This document shows positions 41,148 to 48,013 of a stretch of 64,000 nucleotides of DNA, piece after piece. The number at the start of each line of letters is the position of its first letter. Within the stretch, counting starts at the first letter, position 1. The notes beneath the pieces are model-generated. The model saw only the letters and a program-made list of their open reading frames with translations. It was not told where the DNA came from and did no database searches. This stretch comes from Epibacterium sp. Ofav1-8 (GTDB taxonomy: Bacteria > Pseudomonadota > Alphaproteobacteria > Rhodobacterales > Rhodobacteraceae): contig NZ_JAKRFD010000005.1 in NCBI RefSeq assembly GCF_022348185.1, positions 293,214 to 357,213 on the forward strand, given 5' to 3'. The position numbers and the translations under genes are program-made.

Positions 41148-41929
41148 TGACCACTCCCAAGGAACTCCGCGCCTCCGGCGCAACTCCGATGGTGGAGATG
41201 AACAATATCTCGATCTCGTTCGGCGGCATCAAGGCGGTGGACGACGTCTCGGTCGATCTGCATCCCGGCGAGGTCGTCGGCCTGCTGGGCCATAACGGCG
41301 CCGGGAAATCGACCCTCATCAAGGTGCTTTCGGGCGCCTACAAGATGGACTCGGGCGAGATCCGCATCAACGGCGACAAGGTGGAGATCACCAACCCCCG
41401 CGATGCCCGCAGCCACAATATCGAGACGATTTATCAGACGCTGGCGCTGGCGGATAATCTCGATGCGGCCTCCAACCTGTTTCTGGGGCGCGAGATCGTC
41501 ACCGCAACAGGGCTGGTAAACGACGCCGCGATGGAGGCCGAGTGCCGCAAGATCATGGGGCGCCTGAATCCGAATTTTCGCAAGTTCAACGAGCCAGTCT
41601 CGGCCCTCTCGGGCGGGCAGCGGCAATCGGTGGCGATTGCGCGGGCGGTCTATTTCAACGCCAAGATCCTGATCATGGACGAACCCACCGCGGCGCTGGG
41701 TCCGCATGAGACGCAGATGGTGGCGGAACTGATCCAACAGCTGAAGGCGCAGGGCATCGGGATCTTCCTGATCGACCACGATGTGCATGCGGTGATGGAA
41801 CTCTGCGACCGGGCCTCTGTCATGAAGAACGGCCAGCTTGTGGGCACCGTCGACATTGACGATGTGACCGATGATGATCTTCTGTCGATGATCATTCTTG
41901 GCAAGACACCGGGCGAAGCTGCGGCCTGA
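41147..41929 (+). CDS. xylG: Xylose ABC transporter ATP-binding protein, single-domain form
   Basis: The 260-residue ATPase contains one ABC domain: Walker [12 protein letters not shown], signature [14 protein letters not shown], Walker [13 protein letters not shown], and a switch histidine in [11 protein letters not shown]. coli XylG is about twice as long with two fused domains, so this transporter must use a homodimer. An intrinsic hairpin follows at 41952-41975. It ends the xylFHG unit. Confidence 0.93.
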   Translation: MTTPKELRASGATPMVEMNNISISFGGIKAVDDVSVDLHPGEVVGLLGHNGAGKSTLIKVLSGAYKMDSGEIRINGDKVEITNPRDARSHNIETIYQTLALADNLDAASNLFLGREIVTATGLVNDAAMEAECRKIMGRLNPNFRKFNEPVSALSGGQRQSVAIARAVYFNAKILIMDEPTAALGPHETQMVAELIQQLKAQGIGIFLIDHDVHAVMELCDRASVMKNGQLVGTVDIDDVTDDDLLSMIILGKTPGEAAA

Positions 41930-41951
41930 TCCCGGCATGTCCGAAGTTTGC

Positions 41952-41975
41952 AAAGGGGCGCATTCGCGCCCCTTT
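41952..41975 (+). terminator. Terminator after xylFHG
   Basis: AAAGGGGCGC (41952-41961) pairs with GCGCCCCTTT (41966-41975) across an ATTC loop. The T-run is short, but the ten-pair stem directly after the last xyl gene fits an intrinsic terminator. Confidence 0.7.
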
Positions 41976-42100
41976 GAGTTTGGCGCATCGCCAAGCGGTA
42001 ACGCGGTTACCCATCGGAAATGGAAAACATGGGTTCACCCAGAGCGCTGAATTCTAAGCTTGAAAGCAGGCTCCGTTGGGTTTAAATCCACCGTCGATCC

Positions 42101-42176
42101 GCCTCAATAGCTCAGCTGGTAGAGCAGGTCCTTCGTAAGGACAAGGTCGGGGGTTCGAGTCCCTCTTGAGGCACCA
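42101..42176 (+). tRNA. tRNA-Thr (anticodon CGT)
   Basis: The 76-base sequence folds into a complete cloverleaf with a perfect seven-pair acceptor stem (GCCTCAA/TTGAGGC), GCTC/GAGC D-stem, loop TTCGTAA with anticodon CGT, and a T-loop TTCGAGT. CCA is encoded. The gene decodes ACG threonine codons. It is immediately followed by a phage-type integrase, so its 3' half is probably the attachment site (attL side) of the prophage. Confidence 0.97.
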
Positions 42177-42325
42177 CCCACTCTTTTGATGGTGGCCAAT
42201 CTTACTCAAATATCTGCAAAATATGGGTTATTGGTAAGGTTGCGCGACTGCCGCTTGCCTATGAAGCGTAAAAACGCGCATGTTGTTACGCATATTTTCC
42301 GCATTTAGAGAGTAGTGCGTAATTC

Positions 42326-43291
42326 ATGGCAACTTTTCGTAAGACCAAGACAGGATGGCGAGCTGAAGTAGCACGGGCCGGTGTTCGTGCCAGCAAGGTC
42401 TTTCCCTCAAAAAGAGAAGCGCAAGATTGGGCCAGCCGCAAGGAATATGAGATCCTGAACGGGTCGAAGATCTCCGCCAAGATGAAGCTGCGTGACCTCT
42501 TTGAGCGGTATTCCCGCGAGGTGAGCTCGAAGAAACGCGGCTATAAGTGGGAAGCGCTTCGCTTGAACCGGTGGGGCAAATCCGATCTTGGGGAAAAGAG
42601 CCTCTCCGAACTCTCGCCTGCAGATTTCGCTGCGTGGCGTGACGCCCGGTTGCAAAAAGTGGCGCCCTCAACAGTGCGGAGAGAGATGACTCTCATGGGG
42701 TCTGTGTTCTCCGTGGCTCGGCGGGAGTGGGGGGTGATAGGAGATTCGCCTCTGACCGATGTACGCAAGCCGCAAGAAGCAGCTCCGAGGGATCGTTTGC
42801 CGACGAGCGCAGAACTGGAGCGGCTTGAGCTCTCCGCAGGCAATGACCTCAACAATGCGACAGCCCGCGCGTTTCACGCATTCTTGTTTGCCGGAGAAAC
42901 CGCGATGCGAGCCGGGGAAATCGTCGACATGAAGTGGGAGCACGTCGATCTTGAGCGCCGGGTAGTGGATCTGCCTATGACCAAAAACGGAACCTCACGC
43001 CAGGTTCCGCTTTCGCGCCGCGCCGTGGAGATGCTGGAGAGGCTACCAGAGGCTGATCCTGTGTTCGCACTCGATTCACGGCAACTGGATGTCTTGTGGC
43101 GCAAGGTGAGAGATCGGGCTGCAGTTGAGGGACTAACGTTTCACGATTCACGGCATTGGGCGATCACGCAGCTCGCCAAGAAACTCGATGTTATGGATCT
43201 GGCGCGCATGGTGGGACATCGAAATGTAAATCAGCTTCTGACCTACTACAACGAGAGCGCCGAAGACCTGGCGAAGCGGCTTGATGGCTGA
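42326..43291 (+). CDS. int: Tyrosine recombinase/phage integrase
   Basis: The 321-residue integrase has an N-terminal Arm-like segment (MATFRKTKTGWRAEVARAG), a SAM-like core-binding domain at about 55-140, and a catalytic domain. Catalytic residues visible are the arginine in AMRAGEIVDMKW, the HxxR box HDSRHWAI, the H in MVGHRNVNQ, and the nucleophile tyrosine in LLTYYNES. It lies 149 bases after the tRNA-Thr gene and points away from it. It should mediate prophage integration there. Confidence 0.95.
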   Translation: MATFRKTKTGWRAEVARAGVRASKVFPSKREAQDWASRKEYEILNGSKISAKMKLRDLFERYSREVSSKKRGYKWEALRLNRWGKSDLGEKSLSELSPADFAAWRDARLQKVAPSTVRREMTLMGSVFSVARREWGVIGDSPLTDVRKPQEAAPRDRLPTSAELERLELSAGNDLNNATARAFHAFLFAGETAMRAGEIVDMKWEHVDLERRVVDLPMTKNGTSRQVPLSRRAVEMLERLPEADPVFALDSRQLDVLWRKVRDRAAVEGLTFHDSRHWAITQLAKKLDVMDLARMVGHRNVNQLLTYYNESAEDLAKRLDG

Positions 43292-43604
43292 TTGACGGTT
43301 GTTTCATCGGCCATAAAACGTGGGAAGCTAGCGATTGTGGTTACATGCTATCGGAATCTGTCTGCGCGCCGGCTCGTAATCCTGATATAGATGACTGCTG
43401 GCGGAGCATCCATCTACCTAGATGCTGCACCTTGCTCAAAGGTCCGCTGAGCGCAGGAAGCTGCCGCTGCAAAGTTGCGAACCGTCTTCGTCCTTCGGAA
43501 CCAGACCAGCCCAGAGCTACCGTCCACCTAACACTACTGTCGCTGCGGCGCGCCCCGTCAAAGCCGACTTTCGCCGCGGTGCCGCAATCTTAGCGCACTC
43601 GAAC
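43292..43604. other. 313-base gap without supported gene
   Basis: Short open frames here (for example 43345-43593 on the plus strand) have Cys/Arg/Ser/Pro-rich translations, no ribosome site and no recognisable family. The gap separates the convergent integrase and the restriction operon. It may hold terminators or a decayed insertion. I see no stem strong enough to call. Confidence 0.5.
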
Positions 43605-44651
43605 TCACGCAATTCCCACGTCAAATTCGCCGATCAAGAAGTCTATGGTCGCTTCGTCCCTGAGCTTGCAGACGATGTTCTGGTTCGCAAACGCACCCTT
43701 GAAACGCTTGGCGTGGCTGGGGTCCACGGTCTTGCGCCATTCGATACCCACCACATGCTCAGCTTCCTCCAGCGCGGCTCCGGGCCGCTTCATTCGTGGC
43801 TCGGCAAGCGGCTGATCGAACAGCGGGCCATCCGAGGTCATGAACTCGGCGGCAGGCACGACCTCGCTCGTCACCACACCATAGCCGATATACCCGTTGC
43901 CCTTATCATAGACGAAAACCTCGTCGCCTACGCTGAGCTGTTGCAGGCGTTTGGAATAGAATTCGCCGCCACCGGCACAGATGAAGCCATAGCGCTTCAT
44001 GTCCTCCCACGAGCGATGCTCGCCCAGCCCTGCATTCACGAAATAGTAGCCTGACCAAGGAGCGCGAACTTTGCGCTCTGACCGTTCCTCCACCTCGTCT
44101 TGATCCAGCAGGAAATCAGTCGTCAACCATTCGCGGCCATCCGCCTCGAACACGTTGAAGAAGGCCGTGTTGATGGCCAGCCCGTGCTCCTCAGAGAGAT
44201 ATTCAACAATCCGGCGCGACGCTGCGTCCAACTCACTGGCGACGATTAGCATGGAGTGCGAGGCATTCAAACGTTCGGGAATGCCCTCACCAAACCTTTC
44301 CCGGAAGGCTGTCACAAGACGGGTGCCCAGATATTTCTCAGCACGCTCGTAAACCTCTGGCGTGTTGAGGGTACGCACCCATGACGCATAGTCGAGCACT
44401 TGAGCCACGATCTCACGCGGGGTGCGGTCTTTCTTCAACTCGATGATGGTCAGCCCGCCGGTGGCATCCATCGCCAGAAGGTCGATGAATTTTCCGTGGT
44501 CGGTTGGCACCTGTCGCCCGATGATCATCGCGTCGAGGCCCAGAAGGCTCGGGTCAGCCTCCACCCAATCTTCGATCAGCTTTTCATTGCTGAGTGCGCG
44601 ACGCACTGCAGGGCGCAGCTTTCCGTCCGATATGGCATAGAGCGAGGTCAT
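43605..44651 (-). CDS. NucS/DUF91-like PD-(D/E)xK nuclease with PUA/EVE-like C-terminal region
   Basis: The 348-residue protein has a NucS/DUF91-type nuclease domain at about residues 10-120. The catalytic pattern is D57 (FIDLLAMD), E71 and K73 (IIELKKD). The C-terminal part, from about residue 195, contains WSGYYFVNAG, KRYGFICAGGGEFYSKRL and VGDEVFVYDKGNGYIGYGVV. This resembles PUA/EVE-type readers of modified bases; that match is by eye. It is the last gene of the restriction operon and overlaps the upstream gene by 4 bp. A modification-dependent restriction role is plausible but unproven. Confidence 0.72.
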   Translation of the reverse strand: MTSLYAISDGKLRPAVRRALSNEKLIEDWVEADPSLLGLDAMIIGRQVPTDHGKFIDLLAMDATGGLTIIELKKDRTPREIVAQVLDYASWVRTLNTPEVYERAEKYLGTRLVTAFRERFGEGIPERLNASHSMLIVASELDAASRRIVEYLSEEHGLAINTAFFNVFEADGREWLTTDFLLDQDEVEERSERKVRAPWSGYYFVNAGLGEHRSWEDMKRYGFICAGGGEFYSKRLQQLSVGDEVFVYDKGNGYIGYGVVTSEVVPAAEFMTSDGPLFDQPLAEPRMKRPGAALEEAEHVVGIEWRKTVDPSHAKRFKGAFANQNIVCKLRDEATIDFLIGEFDVGIA

Positions 44652-45394
44652 GCGGCTTCCTCTACCTCTTCTGGCGGATATTGCTCCGCCAGCGCGGCGT
44701 GCAGGGCTTCGATCTGGTCAAAGCGCGGGTGATCGGCCAACTCGGTGATGTCGTAGTCCCGACAAAAGGCCAAATCGCTAGCCGACATATAAAGCTGCTT
44801 TACGAGGACTTCGGTGATCTGCTCGGCCACATCGACATATTCACGTTCTTCGTCATCCTGCGAGGCGATGAGGAAGTCGCGGTACCCTTCCTTGATGATC
44901 TCTTCGCTGTGGCGCTGGATTTCTGCCACCGTTCGCAGCACGTCCCGCACCTTCCGTTCGAACTCGCTTTCGGAGTTGAAGAAGATGTTGCCGTTGGCAT
45001 GGGCAGTGTTGTTGCGCTCTCCCACAAGCTTGGCATAGGTCCCGATCTTGCTGTTGTCACATTGGATCAACTTTAGGAAGCGCAATACCGTGCTTTCATT
45101 CACCACGCTGAAAACAAACGGCGATGTCGCGGCCATCAGGTCCTTTTCCATGTTTTTGTTGAACCCGACCATCGCGGTTTCAAACTGCACCGGACGGATC
45201 AGCTTGATCTGCCAGATGTTGAAATAGACAAAGCTCATCACGAGCATGTGGTAGGCGAGGAAAGCGAACTGGTATTTGTCGTGCTCGACGTTGGTTTCAA
45301 ACGCTTCCCAGAGAAAGCGGACATAGTCGCGTTCCTTGGCGGTGTCGTAGGACACTGGCAGGTAATCGTGGATCGTTTCCGCCCCTTCGATCAT
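44648..45394 (-). CDS. HEPN-like protein in the type I restriction operon
   Basis: No named family was recognised for this 248-residue, mainly helical protein. Residues R127-N-N-T-A-H132 form the R-x4-6-H motif with the polar residue after Arg, typical of HEPN ribonucleases. Helices around it (SKIGTYAKLVGE before; ESEFERKVRDVLRTVAEI after) suit the four-helix fold. It overlaps hsdMS by 4 bp at its start and the nuclease gene by 4 bp at its end. Its location recalls anticodon nucleases housed in type I loci (PrrC, RloC), though it has no ATPase domain. An abortive-infection role is inference. Confidence 0.55.
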   Translation of the reverse strand: MIEGAETIHDYLPVSYDTAKERDYVRFLWEAFETNVEHDKYQFAFLAYHMLVMSFVYFNIWQIKLIRPVQFETAMVGFNKNMEKDLMAATSPFVFSVVNESTVLRFLKLIQCDNSKIGTYAKLVGERNNTAHANGNIFFNSESEFERKVRDVLRTVAEIQRHSEEIIKEGYRDFLIASQDDEEREYVDVAEQITEVLVKQLYMSASDLAFCRDYDITELADHPRFDQIEALHAALAEQYPPEEVEEAA

Positions 45395-48000
45395 GCCGCT
45401 GCCTCCTCGTCCGCCTTGGCCTCACCCCAGACACGGGCAATGGCGGCGTCGATCTTCTTTTCGAAGCGGGTGATCAGGTCGCGATTGCCATCAACGATTG
45501 ACTGCTCGGCTTCAACTTCGGCCATGACAGCTTGTTGAACATCAAGCTGAGGAAGCGGGATGAGTATTTTCCCGAGCACACCCATACTCACATTAGCTCT
45601 GGCATTTTCGACAGAATTACCAAGCAACAAAGAGACGTAGTCAGGCGTATTGAGAAGGGTCATTAAATATCGCGGCACCAACTTTGCGCGGTTTGCTCTA
45701 AGCACGCATACAGCTTGGTTCACGTTTGCTTCTTCATCCAACTCGAAAATCGCGGTCCTGCCGATGGACGCGCCTACAATGTTCGTGAGAACATCTCCGT
45801 TCTGTAATATCGATTTCTGTTCAATCTCGTTGAAGCGTTGTTCAACATATTTCCTTTTTGAAAGAAGCAGTTTCCCCGCACCAACATTTTCGCTTGTCAC
45901 AAAGAGAATGCCCTTTGCTGCATCTGTATATTCCACGCCTTGCCAGTTCGGCGATGAGCCTTTCGTTATTCGTTCGCATGCCTCTGCTATTGGGACCATT
46001 GGCCACTCAGGATCAATCGGGATGTGGGGGCGGTAGTTGTCGATGACGGCCCGAGCACCGTCGATGACGCGCTGATAGCCCTCGATCTCGGCCACAATCT
46101 CCCGCTGCACCTCAAGCGGCGGCAGGGGGATATTGAAACGCTCAACGAACGCTCTTGGAACACGCTGCAGCCCACCCGTGCCTGTCATCTGCGGGATGGC
46201 TTGAGCGCGAAACGCTTCATGCGTCACACAACGATAGACCCATTCGGGCAAGACCTGCTCCCCAGAACGCAGAACATAGAATTCGCTCGAGCCAAAGCCG
46301 ATACCGCTCTCAAGGCCTTTGGCGATCCCGGCTTTACCGTTTTCGAAACAGGGGGTGACCTTCGCGAGCAAAACGTCATTGTCAGCGAAGTAGGTGTAGC
46401 TGTTCCCGACTTCCCCGAGCGCCTTGGTCTCTGACGGGCGAAACGAGATATCCCACTCGCGCAAGTCAGCCATTGGAACAAACGAAACCACGGTGTCGCT
46501 GGGGAGATCGCGAACCTCACGCTTTGGCGGGTTAAGGGTGCAAATCTCTCCAATTGGCACACGCGGGATTTCGAATTGATCGTCATTCTCCGGTCTGTAT
46601 CTTTCGCCACTCAGGTTAAACTCGCCGTCGTCCCCGATGACCTTACGCTCAACGGAGTAACCTAAAACGCTCTCCAGCTCTTCCCCAGCCCCGCCCCGCG
46701 CGGCCTGCATCCATGCGGTCAGCTCGGCCTTCACCTTTGGAAGCTGTGATGCCTTCTGCGCCTTGCGCTGCGCCCCAAGCTGGAAACCGTCGTTTTCGAT
46801 CTTGAAAAAGGCAACATGCTTGCTGGCCTTGGCCACCGCGCGATCAAGGATCAGGATCGAGGTCTTCACGCCCGAATAGGGGTTGAACACCCCTGCAGGC
46901 AACGAGATCACAGCGGCAAGGTGGTTCTCCACCAGCATCTTGCGCAGGGCGACATAGGCGCTCTGGCTTTGGAAGATGATCCCCTCGGGCACGACAATCG
47001 CCGCGCGGCCATTCGGCGTTAGGTGCTCAGCGATGTAATCGACAAACAGCACTTCGCTGCGCTTGGACTGCACTTGAAACTTGGTGTGCGGTTTGATCCC
47101 ACCTTTCGGCGACATAAACGGCGGATTGGCGAGGATGACATCCGCCATTTCCGTCCATTTGTCCTCGGACGTGAGAGTATCGTATTCCTCGACTTTGGGG
47201 TCGGGAAAGCCATGCAGGTAAAGGTTCACAAGGCTGAGCCGAACCATATCGGGTGAGATGTCATAACCTTTGATGTTGTGGGCAAGACGCTGGCGGTCCT
47301 CCTGGCTGAGCAGATCGCCCTTGAAGCGCTTCGGGTTCTCGATGGCTTGCTCGGCAGCATCGCCCGCGTTCTCGGCCCCATTGCCATTCACCACATCCGA
47401 GGAGTTCATTTTCAGGATGTGCTTGTAGGCCGAGATCAGAAAGCCCGCTGTGCCGCAAGCAGGGTCCATGATGACCTCGTTTTTCTGCGGGTCGATGATC
47501 TCAACCATGAAGTCGATGATATGGCGCGGGGTGCGGAACTGGCCCGCATCGCCTTGACTGCCGAGGACGGACAGCAAGTATTCAAAGGCATCGCCCAGCC
47601 GTTCGCTGTGATCATAGTTGAAGCTGTCGATCTCACGCAGGAAGGAGCGGAGCGTTTCGGGGTCGCGGTAGGGCAGATAGGCGTTGCGGAATATTTGTCG
47701 GAAGAGCGCGGGGAGACCGTCATTCTCGACCATCTTGGTCAACGCTTCGGAATATGTGTTGAGCATGTCCTGCCCGGTGACACCGGGTGCGACCAGCTTG
47801 GACCAGCGGAATTTTTCATATTCGCCAGTGAAGAAGGTGGGTTTGCCGTCCATCTCCTCTGCCTCAAGGTCCATATCGTCCATGAACTTGTAGATCAGTG
47901 CGACGGTGATCTGTTCGACCTGGCTCTTCGGGTCCGGCACTTTGCCCACGAGGATGTCGCGGCAGGTATCAATTCTTCTCTTTGTTTCGGCGTCGAGCAT
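45391..48000 (-). CDS. hsdM: Type I DNA methyltransferase fused to specificity subunit (HsdM-HsdS)
   Basis: The 869-residue polypeptide joins an N-6 adenine methyltransferase (about residues 1-470) to a specificity region (about 475-869). The methylase part has the HsdM N-terminal helical domain, the SAM loop MDPACGTAGFL and the catalytic NPPF motif in VILANPPFMSP. Two target-recognition domains follow, each ending in a conserved helix: PLPPLEVQREIVAEIEGYQ and PLPQLDVQQAVMAEVEAEQ. No separate hsdS is present, so one chain supplies both functions. Thirteen bases separate it from hsdR upstream; it overlaps the HEPN-like gene downstream. Confidence 0.9.
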   Translation of the reverse strand: MLDAETKRRIDTCRDILVGKVPDPKSQVEQITVALIYKFMDDMDLEAEEMDGKPTFFTGEYEKFRWSKLVAPGVTGQDMLNTYSEALTKMVENDGLPALFRQIFRNAYLPYRDPETLRSFLREIDSFNYDHSERLGDAFEYLLSVLGSQGDAGQFRTPRHIIDFMVEIIDPQKNEVIMDPACGTAGFLISAYKHILKMNSSDVVNGNGAENAGDAAEQAIENPKRFKGDLLSQEDRQRLAHNIKGYDISPDMVRLSLVNLYLHGFPDPKVEEYDTLTSEDKWTEMADVILANPPFMSPKGGIKPHTKFQVQSKRSEVLFVDYIAEHLTPNGRAAIVVPEGIIFQSQSAYVALRKMLVENHLAAVISLPAGVFNPYSGVKTSILILDRAVAKASKHVAFFKIENDGFQLGAQRKAQKASQLPKVKAELTAWMQAARGGAGEELESVLGYSVERKVIGDDGEFNLSGERYRPENDDQFEIPRVPIGEICTLNPPKREVRDLPSDTVVSFVPMADLREWDISFRPSETKALGEVGNSYTYFADNDVLLAKVTPCFENGKAGIAKGLESGIGFGSSEFYVLRSGEQVLPEWVYRCVTHEAFRAQAIPQMTGTGGLQRVPRAFVERFNIPLPPLEVQREIVAEIEGYQRVIDGARAVIDNYRPHIPIDPEWPMVPIAEACERITKGSSPNWQGVEYTDAAKGILFVTSENVGAGKLLLSKRKYVEQRFNEIEQKSILQNGDVLTNIVGASIGRTAIFELDEEANVNQAVCVLRANRAKLVPRYLMTLLNTPDYVSLLLGNSVENARANVSMGVLGKILIPLPQLDVQQAVMAEVEAEQSIVDGNRDLITRFEKKIDAAIARVWGEAKADEEAAA

Positions 48001-48013
48001 TGCAGGTCTTTCG

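Noticed and set aside
43422..44054. 210-codon plus-strand frame opposite the NucS-like gene
   Set aside because: It is mostly antisense of the nuclease gene; the first third lies in a gap and has an atypical Arg/Ser/Pro-rich translation.
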